Assembly: GCA_024707405.1 (NCBI GenBank)
Contig: JANPZU010000001.1
Coordinates: 372,001-436,000 of the forward strand
DNA length: 64,000 bases
Direction: 5' to 3'
From: Luteimonas sp.
GTDB taxonomy: Bacteria; Pseudomonadota; Gammaproteobacteria; Xanthomonadales; Xanthomonadaceae
The notes beneath the pieces are model-generated. The model searched no databases and had not been told where the DNA came from. It was given only the letters and a program-made list of their open reading frames with translations. Shown piece by piece: positions 44,811 through 53,017 of this stretch. Position 1 is the first letter of the stretch. Every line of letters starts with the position of its first letter. The translations under genes were made by a program, and so were the position numbers.

Positions 44811-45448
44811 GTGTGCAGACCGGGGAAGACCTCGATGCCGGCGTGGAATCCTCCACCCCCGTATGGGCGGCGTTCGGCGACCTGATGTCGGTGCTGCTGG
44901 GTGCGTTCGTGCTGATCCTGCTGGGCGTGATCGGCATGCAGTTGCAACTGGAAACCCGGCTGGAAGCCGAGCAGCAACGCCGGCAGACACTGGAACAGGC
45001 GCTGGCGGCACCGCTGGCCGCCGGTCGCATCACCCTGGTCGATGGCCGCATCGGCATCCGCGGCAATGTGCTGTTCGCACTCAACTCCGACCGCCTGCAA
45101 CCGGAAGGACAGGAACTGTTGCGCACTCTGGCGACACCGCTATCGGATTACCTGCAAGCGAACGACGAGATCCTGATGGTCAGCGGCTTCACCGACGACC
45201 GCCCGATCCACGACGGCAACCGCCGCTTCGCCGACAACTGGGAACTGTCCGCGCAGCGCGCATTGACCGTCACCCGCACGCTGGTCGACGAGGGCGTGCC
45301 CGCGAAATCTGTGTTCGCGGCCGCGTTCGGTGCGGAACAGCCGGTGGATGCCAACGACACCGAGGAAGGCCGCGCCCGCAACCGGCGCGTGGAAATGGCA
45401 CCGGTGCCGCGCCATTCACCGTCGGGACAAGACTCCCATGGCGGATGA
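44807..45448 (+). CDS. OmpA/MotB-like partner of the DUF802 channel
   Basis: A 213-residue protein with one N-terminal membrane helix (about 21-43: WAAFGDLMSVLLGAFVLILL). The helix contains an Asp (Asp25) at the position typical of the proton-binding Asp in MotB, ExbD and ZorB helices. A short coiled coil (about 46-70) and a C-terminal OmpA peptidoglycan-binding domain follow (VLFALNSDRLQPEGQELLRT; VSGFTDDRPI; NWELSAQRALTVTRTLV; NRRVEM). It should anchor the complex to the cell wall. Translation is coupled to DUF802 by ATGA overlap, and its end overlaps the DUF2894 gene by 11 bases. Confidence 0.85.
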   Translation: MSVQTGEDLDAGVESSTPVWAAFGDLMSVLLGAFVLILLGVIGMQLQLETRLEAEQQRRQTLEQALAAPLAAGRITLVDGRIGIRGNVLFALNSDRLQPEGQELLRTLATPLSDYLQANDEILMVSGFTDDRPIHDGNRRFADNWELSAQRALTVTRTLVDEGVPAKSVFAAAFGAEQPVDANDTEEGRARNRRVEMAPVPRHSPSGQDSHGG

Positions 45449-46016
45449 CGGTCGCATTGCCGGCGAGGTGAAGTCGCCGACGCCAGCCTCGATGCGCGAA
45501 CACCGCATCGCCGCGCTCGAGCGACGCCTCGCCACGCAGCAGGGCGAGGTGCGCCAGCGACTGGAGGCACGGCTGGAAGCATTGGCCGCCGCGACGCAAG
45601 GCGATACCCGCACGCCACGCGATGCAACGGACATGCCCGCGGCACCCGGCCCGCTCGCCGAGCTCGCCGCCGTGATCGCCGATCGCTCGCCCGCCACAAG
45701 CTATCCGCAACTTGAAGCGCTGGGCGAGTTCCGGGCGCTGTGGTCCAGGCTGCGCGCCGACAGCCAACTTCGCCAGTCGCTGCAACAGGACACCGAAGAC
45801 TCGGGCCCGCTCAATTCCGTTCGCCTGGCGCACCGCACGCTGGTGCTCATGCGCGGATGCTCGCCGGGCTATACGCAGCACTTCCTGTCGTATCTCGACA
45901 CGCTGTCGTGGATGGAACAGTTCGACGGCGGCAACGCTCCGGGAACGATAGAAGCTTCACGGCATGCCGGCACAAAACCGCGCGCGAAGCGAAAGCCACG
46001 CAAACGCAGCGACTGA
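45438..46016 (+). CDS. DUF2894 family protein, last gene of the motor-like operon
   Basis: A 192-residue soluble protein matching the uncharacterised DUF2894 family. It has a coiled coil at about 20-50 (HRIAALERRLATQQGEVRQR), a conserved core (YPQLEALGEFRALWSRLRAD; SGPLNSVRLAHRTLVLMRGC; SPGYTQHFLSYLDTLSWMEQ), and a very basic C-terminus (KPRAKRKPRKR) that could bind nucleic acid or lipid. It overlaps the OmpA-like gene by 11 bases and completes a set of four co-directional genes from 42008. Confidence 0.75.
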   Translation: MADDGRIAGEVKSPTPASMREHRIAALERRLATQQGEVRQRLEARLEALAAATQGDTRTPRDATDMPAAPGPLAELAAVIADRSPATSYPQLEALGEFRALWSRLRADSQLRQSLQQDTEDSGPLNSVRLAHRTLVLMRGCSPGYTQHFLSYLDTLSWMEQFDGGNAPGTIEASRHAGTKPRAKRKPRKRSD

Positions 46017-46044
46017 TCACCACGCATCGATGGATGCAACTGGC

Positions 46045-46443
46045 CTAGCCCAGCAGGTAAATGGCGCCCAGCGGGTGATGCGTCCGCGCGATGAAGTAGA
46101 CCTGCGCGAAGAGCAGCAACGCCGCGACATAGCAGATCGCCCGCGCGCGCCGCGTGCGCCCGCGCCGCAACGCGAACACGCCCAGCACCACGTAAGCCAC
46201 CAAAAGCACGATCTTCGTCGCCAGCCAGCCATTGGCGTACAACGCACCGGGCAGGATGGTCAGCAGCATCATCGCCGCGGTCAGCAGCGCGGTATCGATG
46301 GTGTAGCTGAGGTAGCGCACCGGCGCGGCATTGGGCCAGCGCAAGCCGGTCAGCAGCAGCGCGCCCCGCAGCGCGAACAGGCCGCCGCTGAGCAGCGCCA
46401 GCCCGATGTGCGCATGCTTGATTTGCGGATAGAACTCCATCAT
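46045..46443 (-). CDS. SirB2 family membrane protein
   Basis: A 132-residue protein with four predicted membrane helices (HIGLALLSGGLFALRGALLL; DTALLTAAMMLLTILPGALY; KIVLLVAYVVLGVFALRRG; YVAALLLFAQVYFIA), matching the SirB2 family. The role is not established. In many denitrifiers a gene of this kind sits beside nnrS, as here. Start ATG 46443 (or 46440) is chosen over a longer frame because upstream sequence lacks membrane character. It is convergent with the DUF2894 gene. Confidence 0.8.
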   Translation of the reverse strand: MMEFYPQIKHAHIGLALLSGGLFALRGALLLTGLRWPNAAPVRYLSYTIDTALLTAAMMLLTILPGALYANGWLATKIVLLVAYVVLGVFALRRGRTRRARAICYVAALLLFAQVYFIARTHHPLGAIYLLG

Positions 46444-46546
46444 GGCAATACCGCCGGAGGCCGACCATCGTCCATCTCCCGCCTGCGGGAGAAGGCGGAA
46501 CCATCCGTCACGCGGAGAGTGGGTTGAGGACTTCGTATCATCGTCA

Positions 46547-47785
46547 TCATCCCGGCTTGCCATCCACGCGCGGCGACAGGTAGATCCTGCCGATCCGCAC
46601 CACCCACGGCAACAGCACCAGCAGCCAGCCCAGTGCCGACAAGGCCAGCCAAGCCGTCGGGTCGGACGACAGCTCGGCGCCGATGCGCATCACCGCGACG
46701 ACCTGGATACCGACGAAGGCAAACCATGCCAGCGGATGCATGGCCAGTGCACGCCCGGAATGGCCGTTGGTCACCCGCGTCACCATCGCCACCAGCACGC
46801 TGCCGAACAGGCCGATGAACAGCGCATGCGCCGGCGCACGACCCAGCACGAAGGCATCGGCGCCGAGGTACAGCAGGCTTTGCAACGAGAACAGCGCAAA
46901 CGTCACCGGCCACCACAGTAGACCCACGAACAGCACCACCAGCAAGCCTGGCCCACGCCTGCGTGGCCACCATTTCCACAGTGCGTGCAGTGACAACACC
47001 AGCATCGGCAGGTCGACGATCCAAAGCCACGCATAGGCGTGCGCCAACTCCAGCGCGAGATGCGCCATCGCCAGCACCCAGATCGCCGCAAGCAGCCACA
47101 TCGGCCGCCACGCCACGTAGCCGGGCACGACGTTGCCTGCGAAGAACGGGAACATCCGGTGCGCCACGGTGAGGTACACCGGCAGCAACAGGCCGAACGT
47201 GCCGAGCTTGATGCCGATGAACACCCACCACGGTGATCCCGTGGCCAGGAATGCAGCGAAACACAGCACGCCCAGCAGGCCAAGGCACATGGCGATGAAG
47301 CAGGACCATGCGTGCCAGGTGCGTCCGCGTTCGGCAAACAGCGTACGGCCCAGCAGCCACAGTCCCGCGCCCCACCCGGCCAGCGTCATCAGCAGGCCGA
47401 CGACCAGCGCCACCTCCAGGCCGAGCGCGCCCAGCAGCATCGCAGCCTGTCCACCGAACATGCCCACGCCGACCGGCACGTATCGCCAACGCGCAATCTC
47501 AGGCAATCCCATCCAGCGCGGAAACACCGTCAGCAGGAAGCCGAAGAAGAAGCTGGGCAGCACTTGGTACTGCATCACGAAGGCATGCAGCCAGCCGGGA
47601 TACGTCGCGGCTTGCGGCACCTGCAGCAACTCCGGCCAGCGCGCGGCGAGCAACCATGCCGCCCACCAGGCCATCGCCAGCAGCAGGTTGCCCGCACCAA
47701 TGAAGAACATCAGCCGATGCGGCGCGACGGCCAACCATCGCGGCGAAACCGCAGATGACGCCTGGGTCGAAGCGGTCATGGTCAT
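46547..47785 (-). CDS. nnrS: NnrS family haem-copper membrane protein
   Basis: A polytopic membrane protein of about 412 residues with about 12 helices. NnrS binds haem and copper and protects cells from nitrosative stress during denitrification. Family features include PHRLMFFIGAGNLLLAMAWW, GWLHAFVMQYQVLPSFFFGF, LPVYLTVAHRMFPFFAG and ALFIGLFGSVLVAMVTRVTNGHSGR, with the conserved His residues. The exact start is unclear: ATGs at 47779, 47785 and 47794 are all possible and none has a good ribosome site. A TTGAC-N4-GTCAA palindrome lies 36 bases upstream. Confidence 0.92.
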   Translation of the reverse strand: MTMTASTQASSAVSPRWLAVAPHRLMFFIGAGNLLLAMAWWAAWLLAARWPELLQVPQAATYPGWLHAFVMQYQVLPSFFFGFLLTVFPRWMGLPEIARWRYVPVGVGMFGGQAAMLLGALGLEVALVVGLLMTLAGWGAGLWLLGRTLFAERGRTWHAWSCFIAMCLGLLGVLCFAAFLATGSPWWVFIGIKLGTFGLLLPVYLTVAHRMFPFFAGNVVPGYVAWRPMWLLAAIWVLAMAHLALELAHAYAWLWIVDLPMLVLSLHALWKWWPRRRGPGLLVVLFVGLLWWPVTFALFSLQSLLYLGADAFVLGRAPAHALFIGLFGSVLVAMVTRVTNGHSGRALAMHPLAWFAFVGIQVVAVMRIGAELSSDPTAWLALSALGWLLVLLPWVVRIGRIYLSPRVDGKPG

Positions 47786-47820
47786 GACAGGCATCTTGGC
47801 CAATGCCTGCCGCATCGTCG

Positions 47821-47834
47821 TTGACGCAGGTCAA
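47821..47834. promoter_or_regulatory. FNR/DNR-type site upstream of nnrS
   Basis: TTGACGCAGGTCAA is symmetric and identical in sequence to the norB site read on the minus strand. Its centre is about 42 bases before the nnrS start. Confidence 0.75.
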
Positions 47835-47847
47835 GCACGAGGTTGCG

Positions 47848-48123
47848 CTAGCGCCGCGGCATTTCGCCTGCGCTATAACCATCGTGTACCGGCGTGCCGT
47901 CGCGATCCACGACGATCCGCACGCGGCGCGTACCGTGATAGAAGCTGGCGCGATACAGGCCGAGGTCATCGCCCGTGCCGCGTTCGCACAGCACGGTCAC
48001 CCTGCCCTCGTCCATCCGCTTGCGGAACTCGGCGACGTCCAGCGCGAGACCGCTGGCCACCAGTGCGCCGTCGATCTCCAGTTCGAAGCGTGGCGCAAGC
48101 GTGATCGGAATCGTCGACTTCAC
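47848..48123 (-). CDS. Hypothetical protein between norB and nnrS
   Basis: A protein of about 91 residues (STIPITLAPRFELEIDGALV, LDVAEFRKRMDEGRVTVLCE, SFYHGTRRVRIVVDRDGTPV) with a single Cys and no signal or membrane segment. I do not recognise the family. GTG 48123 has GGAG five bases upstream; a frame to 48153 is also open. Its position inside the NO-handling cluster, reading with norB and nnrS, suggests a role linked to NO reduction, but nothing in the sequence proves it. Confidence 0.6.
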   Translation of the reverse strand: MKSTIPITLAPRFELEIDGALVASGLALDVAEFRKRMDEGRVTVLCERGTGDDLGLYRASFYHGTRRVRIVVDRDGTPVHDGYSAGEMPRR

Positions 48124-48158
48124 ATCCACTCCAACGGCACACGGTACTGACACGACAA

Positions 48159-48189
48159 GGCTCCCCTTCCCGCTCAGGGAAGGGGAGCC
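48159..48189. terminator. Strong hairpin downstream of norB
   Basis: A perfect 13-bp stem, GGCTCCCCTTCCC / GGGAAGGGGAGCC, with loop GCTCA lies 18 bases beyond the norB stop. The T run on the minus strand is poor, so it may stabilise the norB mRNA or attenuate transcription rather than end it. Confidence 0.6.
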
Positions 48190-48207
48190 GACTTTACATC
48201 TAACCGG

Positions 48208-50490
48208 TCAGGCGACTTCTTCGAGCGCCGCATCCGGTGCGGCTATCGCCTGCTTCTTCGGCGCGATCCACAACCGCAGCATGAACCACGCAAGTGCCAC
48301 CGCGCCCACGCTGAAGATGGTGTCGCCCGGCACGCGCATCCACACCAGCATGTCGATCAACGGCTGCTGCATGAACTCGGCCGAACGCGCATACCAGTAG
48401 CCATGCTTGAGCGCGGCGTTGAGCTGCAGCACGCCGATCGGCAGCAGCGTCAGCAGCGCCATGCCGGCCAGGCCGATGTTGAAGGCCCAGAACGACACCT
48501 TCAGCGCCTTCTCGTTCCACTCCACGTCTGGCTTCAATCCGCGCAGGCAGAACAGCACCAGGCCGATGCCGAGCATGCCGTACACGCCGAACAGTGCCGT
48601 GTGGCCATGCAGCGGCGTCAGGTTCAGGCCCTGCATGTAGTACAGCGGCAGCGGCGGGTTGATCAGGAAGCCGAACAGGCCCGCACCGACAAGGTTCCAG
48701 AACGCGACCGCGATGAAGAACATGATCGGCCACTTGTACTTGGCCATCCATGGCGTCGCCTTGCCCAGCTTGTAGCTGTGGTAAGCCTCGAATCCGACAT
48801 AGGCAAGCGGCACCACTTCCAGTGCGGAGAAGCTCGCACCAATCGCGATCACCGCAGTCGGCGTGCCGGTGAAATACAGATGGTGCAGCGTGCCAAGCAC
48901 GCCACCGGCCATGAACACGATGGTCGCGAACAGCACCGCGATGGTGGCCGTCTTCACCTGCAGCAGGCCGAGGCGCGTGAACAGGAAGGCGATGACCGCC
49001 ACCGCGAACACCTCGAAGAAGCCTTCCACCCACAGATGCACCACCCACCAGCGCCAGTATTCGACCATCGACAGGTGCGTGTGCTCGCCCCACATCAGGC
49101 CGGCGGCGTAGAAGATGCCGATGGCCACCACCGACAGGAACAGCAGGCTGACGATCGACCGGGACTCGCCGCCGTTGCGGATCGCCGGCCACAACGCACG
49201 ACCGACCAGCAGCAGCCACAGCATCAGGCCGATGAACAGGAACCACTGCCAGAAGCGGCCGATGTCGACGTATTCCCAGCCCTGGTGGCCGAACCAGAAG
49301 TTGTGCGCCAGCCCCAGCTTCTGCATGACCGCGAACCACTGGCCCGCAAACGAACCCACGACAATCACGATCAGGCAGACCCACAGGAAGTTGACGCCCA
49401 GTCGCTGGAACTTCGGCTCATGTCCGGAAATCGCCGGGCCGATGTACAGGCCCATGCCCAACCACGCGGTAGCGATCCACAGCACCGCGAGTTGCGTGTG
49501 CCAAGTGCGCGTGAGCGAATACGGCAGGATCTCGGCCAGCGCGAAGCCATAGGCTTCCTGCCCTTCGATCTGGTAGTGCGCGGTGGTGGCGCCGAGCAAT
49601 ATCTGCACCAGGAACAGCGCCATCACCACCCAGAAATACTTGGCCGTGGCACGCATCGACGGCGTGACCTTGATGCCGGCGAGTGGATCGGACTTGGGCA
49701 GCACCGGCGCCATTTCATCGCCGTGGTTGACCGCGTAATGCCAGCCCAGCAGCGCCACGCCTGCAATGAGGAACAACACGCTGAAGACCGTCCACAGGAA
49801 GGCACTCGGCGGCGGCGTGTTGCCCACCAGTGCGTCTGCCGGCCAGTTGGCGGTGTAGCTGATCTCCTGCCCGGGCCGCTCGGTCACCTGGGACCATGCC
49901 ACCCACCAGAAGAATGCCGTCATCGCTTCGCGATTCGCGGGCTCGGCCACGGTGTTGTTGCGCATCGCATAGGCTTCGCGCAGCGCAGCCGTTTCAGGTT
50001 CGTTGCCGAACAGGCTGACGTAGTGCGCCGCCACTGTGCGGATGGCGGCCACGCGATCGGCATCGAGCGTGATCGTCTGCGTGGTCTCGTTCCAGGTATT
50101 GGGCCGCAACAGTGCCTGCACGCGCGCCGCGTAGCCGGCTTGCGTGGCGGCATCGAGATCCTTGTAACTGGCGGCGCCATGCTCGCGCACCGCCCAGTCA
50201 TCGAGGATCGCCTCGGCCTCTCGGTGCATCCAGTCCGCGCCCCAGTCCGGCGCAACATAGGCACCGTGGCCCCAGATCGAACCGAGCTGCTGGCCACCGA
50301 TGGTCTGCCAGACCTGCCGGCCACGTTCGATATCGGTACGGGTGTAGACGACGCTGCCGTCGGTGGACAACACCTCTTCGGGCATCGGCGGCGCCTGCCG
50401 ATGTACTTCGCTGCCCACCCACAGCAGCACGGCGAATGACGAGAGGAGCAGGATCGCCAGTCCTGTCCACAGCTTGCGTGTCGAGTTCAT
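48208..50490 (-). CDS. norZ: Quinol-dependent nitric oxide reductase (qNor)
   Basis: Reduces NO to N2O using quinol. The 760-residue protein fuses the NorC-like N-terminal extracytoplasmic domain (about 40-220; no CxxCH haem motif, as expected for qNor) to the 12-helix NorB core. In the core, haem and FeB ligands lie in TRTWHTQLAVLWIATAW, EHTHLSMVEYWRWWVVHLWVE (HLWVE with the catalytic Glu), GTLHHLYFTGTP and PLHGHTALFGVYG. There is no separate norC, consistent with a quinol enzyme; norB is an alternative name. ATG 50490 begins a short anchor helix. An FNR-type site lies 55-68 bases upstream. Confidence 0.95.
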   Translation of the reverse strand: MNSTRKLWTGLAILLLSSFAVLLWVGSEVHRQAPPMPEEVLSTDGSVVYTRTDIERGRQVWQTIGGQQLGSIWGHGAYVAPDWGADWMHREAEAILDDWAVREHGAASYKDLDAATQAGYAARVQALLRPNTWNETTQTITLDADRVAAIRTVAAHYVSLFGNEPETAALREAYAMRNNTVAEPANREAMTAFFWWVAWSQVTERPGQEISYTANWPADALVGNTPPPSAFLWTVFSVLFLIAGVALLGWHYAVNHGDEMAPVLPKSDPLAGIKVTPSMRATAKYFWVVMALFLVQILLGATTAHYQIEGQEAYGFALAEILPYSLTRTWHTQLAVLWIATAWLGMGLYIGPAISGHEPKFQRLGVNFLWVCLIVIVVGSFAGQWFAVMQKLGLAHNFWFGHQGWEYVDIGRFWQWFLFIGLMLWLLLVGRALWPAIRNGGESRSIVSLLFLSVVAIGIFYAAGLMWGEHTHLSMVEYWRWWVVHLWVEGFFEVFAVAVIAFLFTRLGLLQVKTATIAVLFATIVFMAGGVLGTLHHLYFTGTPTAVIAIGASFSALEVVPLAYVGFEAYHSYKLGKATPWMAKYKWPIMFFIAVAFWNLVGAGLFGFLINPPLPLYYMQGLNLTPLHGHTALFGVYGMLGIGLVLFCLRGLKPDVEWNEKALKVSFWAFNIGLAGMALLTLLPIGVLQLNAALKHGYWYARSAEFMQQPLIDMLVWMRVPGDTIFSVGAVALAWFMLRLWIAPKKQAIAAPDAALEEVA

Positions 50491-50544
50491 TGCACGGTCT
50501 CTTTGGGATCGGCGGCATGTTCGATGCCTTGCCGCCGTGCCACC

Positions 50545-50558
50545 TTGACCTGCGTCAA
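50545..50558. promoter_or_regulatory. FNR/DNR-type site upstream of norB/norZ
   Basis: TTGACCTGCGTCAA; on the minus strand it reads TTGACGCAGGTCAA, exactly the sequence in front of nnrS. Centre about 61 bases before the start codon. Confidence 0.8.
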
Positions 50559-50649
50559 CCGCAACGCAGCCTTGCGATTCCCTCGTGCGTGCATCCATCC
50601 AGGATGCGTGCTTCCAGCGGGCAAGCCCCGCTTTTTTAATGACGAAGCG

Positions 50650-51402
50650 TCAGTCGCGCAGCACGTGGTGCGCCAGTTCGTCCAGCACGGCCGGCTGCAG
50701 GATCTCCATGTCGCGTCGATCGACGCGCAACACGCCTTCGTCCTGCAGTCGGCGCAGGACGCGACTCACCGTCTCGGGTGCAAGCCGCAGGTAGTTGGCG
50801 ATGTCGGTGCGGGCCATCGTCAAACGCATCCGGTTGGCCGAGAAGCCGCGATCGGCGAAACGGCGTGACAGTGTCACGATGAAGGCCGCCAGCCGCTCGT
50901 CGGCGGTGAAATTGCCGGCCAGCAGCGAAGCCTTGCCAATGTCCTGGCTGAGCAGGTTGAACAGATGCCGCTGCAAGCCGGGCATGCGGCCGGCCAGCGT
51001 CGCCATCATCGGGAACGAGAACCGGCACAGCATCACCGTATCCAGCGCCACCGCATTGCACGGGTAGCGCGAAGTCGCGATGGCATTGAGGCCGATCACT
51101 TCACCGGGCAGGAAGAACCCCAGCACCTGCTCTCGGCCGCTGGCGTCGTTGACATAGGTTTTCACCGTGCCCGCGCGCACTGCGGCGATGGCATTGAACG
51201 GATCGCCTTCGCGGAAGATGTGGTCGCCTTCGCGGAACGGGCCGACATGCTCGACCAGCACGTGCAGGTCGCGCAGCTGGGTCTTGTCGTAGCCTTCGGA
51301 CAGGCAGGCCGACGAGAACGCGCACGTGCTGCAGAAGTTCAGCTCGTCGCCATCATCTGCGATGGGCGTGCCTGTCGGCACCGCGTGCAACTGCCCGGAC
51401 AT
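50650..51402 (-). CDS. anr: FNR/ANR-type oxygen-sensing regulator
   Basis: Crp/Fnr-family activator of genes for low-oxygen growth. The 250-residue protein has the three N-terminal Fe-S ligands in FCSTCAFSSAC (Cys24, 27, 33) and the fourth at Cys115 (YPCNAVAL). A cNMP-like beta-roll (about 50-150) and a C-terminal helix-turn-helix follow (MTRTDIANYLRLAPETVSRV type; here ARTDIANYLRLAPETVSRVL, the E--SR signature that reads TTGAT half-sites). ATG 51402 has AGGA upstream; an ATG at 51411 is possible. It follows hemN by 22 bases. It is the best candidate regulator for the seven palindromes in this region. Confidence 0.94.
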   Translation of the reverse strand: MSGQLHAVPTGTPIADDGDELNFCSTCAFSSACLSEGYDKTQLRDLHVLVEHVGPFREGDHIFREGDPFNAIAAVRAGTVKTYVNDASGREQVLGFFLPGEVIGLNAIATSRYPCNAVALDTVMLCRFSFPMMATLAGRMPGLQRHLFNLLSQDIGKASLLAGNFTADERLAAFIVTLSRRFADRGFSANRMRLTMARTDIANYLRLAPETVSRVLRRLQDEGVLRVDRRDMEILQPAVLDELAHHVLRD

Positions 51403-51424
51403 GGCCATCATCCTGTCGTGCGCA

Positions 51425-52840
51425 TCAGATCGTGCGGGAATAGCGCGCTCCTTCGCCCGGATTCCCGAGATACCGGTCGAAACACATGGCAATGATACGC
51501 AACAGTGCGCGACCGCGGGATGTCGCGCGGATCGTCCCCGGCGGACACTGCACCAGCCCGTCGTCCTGCAGCGGCCGCAGCGCGGCCAGTGCGTCGGTGA
51601 AATATTCGCCGAACGAAATGCCGTAGGTCTTCTCGACCCTGCGCACGTCGATCTCGCCCTGGCACATCAGCTGCTGGATGAGGTCGGCACGCAGCACGTC
51701 GTCGCGCCCCAGCAGCAGGCCGCGCCAGATCGGCAGTTGCCCGGCATCGATCGCGGCTTCCCACGTCGGCAGGTCGCGATGGCTCTGGGTGAAACTGTCG
51801 CCGATGTGGCTGATCGCGCTCACGCCAAACCCGACAAGATCGGTCTGCGCGTGCGTCGTGTAACCCATGAAGTTGCGATGCAGTCCGCCTTCGCGTTGGG
51901 CGCGTGCGAGCTCATCCTGCGGCAATGCGAAATGATCCATGCCGATGTATTCGTAGCCCGCCGCGGACAGGCGCTCGACCGCCAGTCCCAGCAACGCCAG
52001 CTTGTCTTCGGCGCCTGGCAGCTCTTCGTCCTTGATCTGGCGCTGCGCCTTGAACAGCCGCGGCATGTGCGCATAGCCGTAGATCGCCAGACGATCCGGC
52101 CGCGCGTCGATCACGGTATCCAGGGTGCGCGAGAAGCCGTCGAGGGTCTGCTTGGGCAGGCCATAGATGAGGTCGACGTTGATCGAGCGCATGCCGAAAC
52201 GGCGGCAGGCGTCGATGATCGCGAGCGTCTCGTCGATGCCCTGCTCGCGGTTGATCGCCTTCTGCACCGCCGGGTCGAAGTCCTGCACGCCCAGGCTGGT
52301 GCGATTGAAACCGATGGCCGAGAGCATGGCAATGTCGTCGGGAGTGACGAAGCGCGGATCGAGCTCGATCGAGAAATCGCGGTTCGCGGCGTTGCTGAAG
52401 CTGAACTGCCGGCCCAGGCTGTCCACCAGTTCGCCCAGCAATCCGGGCGACAGGAAATTGGGCGTGCCGCCGCCCAGGTGCAGCTGGATCACCTCGCGGT
52501 CACGGTCGAACAGCGGCGCGACCATCGCGATCTCACGCTGCAGGCGGTCGAGGTAGATGCGGCCCTTGGCGACATCGCGGGTAATGACCCGGTTGCAGCC
52601 ACAGTAGAAGCAGGGGCTCTGGCAGTACGGGATATGGACGTACAGCGAGACCTGGCGCGGGATCGGATCCTCGTTACTGCGCCGGACGATCCCGCGCAGG
52701 TCGTCCTCGCCGAAGCCCTCGGCGAAGTTGGGCGCCGTGGGATACGAGGTGTAGCGCGGCCCCGGCCGGTCATAGCGGCGCAGCAGGTCGGCATCGAACG
52801 TCCAGGCCCGCGGTGCTGGGGAAGTGATTGAAGTCTGCAT
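51425..52840 (-). CDS. hemN: Oxygen-independent coproporphyrinogen III dehydrogenase
   Basis: Radical SAM enzyme that decarboxylates coproporphyrinogen III without oxygen, needed to make haem for the anaerobic respiratory enzymes encoded nearby. The 471-residue protein has PRYTSYPTAPNF, the cluster motif CQSPCFYC plus the HemN-specific extra Cys (Cys73, 77, 80 and 82), LHLGGGTPNFLS, and ANRDFSIELDPR. Start ATG 52840. An FNR-type site lies 35-48 bases upstream. It is divergent from ccoN and probably cotranscribed with the regulator downstream. Confidence 0.96.
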   Translation of the reverse strand: MQTSITSPAPRAWTFDADLLRRYDRPGPRYTSYPTAPNFAEGFGEDDLRGIVRRSNEDPIPRQVSLYVHIPYCQSPCFYCGCNRVITRDVAKGRIYLDRLQREIAMVAPLFDRDREVIQLHLGGGTPNFLSPGLLGELVDSLGRQFSFSNAANRDFSIELDPRFVTPDDIAMLSAIGFNRTSLGVQDFDPAVQKAINREQGIDETLAIIDACRRFGMRSINVDLIYGLPKQTLDGFSRTLDTVIDARPDRLAIYGYAHMPRLFKAQRQIKDEELPGAEDKLALLGLAVERLSAAGYEYIGMDHFALPQDELARAQREGGLHRNFMGYTTHAQTDLVGFGVSAISHIGDSFTQSHRDLPTWEAAIDAGQLPIWRGLLLGRDDVLRADLIQQLMCQGEIDVRRVEKTYGISFGEYFTDALAALRPLQDDGLVQCPPGTIRATSRGRALLRIIAMCFDRYLGNPGEGARYSRTI

Positions 52841-52874
52841 GGAATCAGTATCCCGGCCTTGCGGGGGCGACGCC

Positions 52875-52888
52875 TTGACCCGGATCAA
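52875..52888. promoter_or_regulatory. FNR-type site of hemN
   Basis: TTGACCCGGATCAA, one mismatch to the FNR consensus, 35 bases before the hemN ATG in the hemN-ccoN divergent region. Confidence 0.78.
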
Positions 52889-52947
52889 GCCTCCGCGCCG
52901 TGCTGGGCGGACGAGGCCACCGTATCCACCTGCCCGGCCCTGGCGCC

Positions 52948-52961
52948 TTGATTCAAATCAA
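52948..52961. promoter_or_regulatory. FNR box of the ccoNOQP operon
   Basis: TTGATTCAAATCAA matches the consensus perfectly and is 56 bases before the ccoN ATG. It predicts induction of cbb3 oxidase when oxygen is scarce. Confidence 0.9.
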
Positions 52962-53017
52962 ATACACGGCAAGTGGGCTTGCCTACCATGCGCCCTGAAC
53001 GAAAAAGGGGCTGCCCT

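Noticed and set aside
46444-46546. TCTCCCGCCTGCGGGAGA hairpin between nnrS and the SirB2 gene as a terminator
   Set aside because: No T run follows on either strand; it looks like a common short intergenic repeat and was not listed as a feature.
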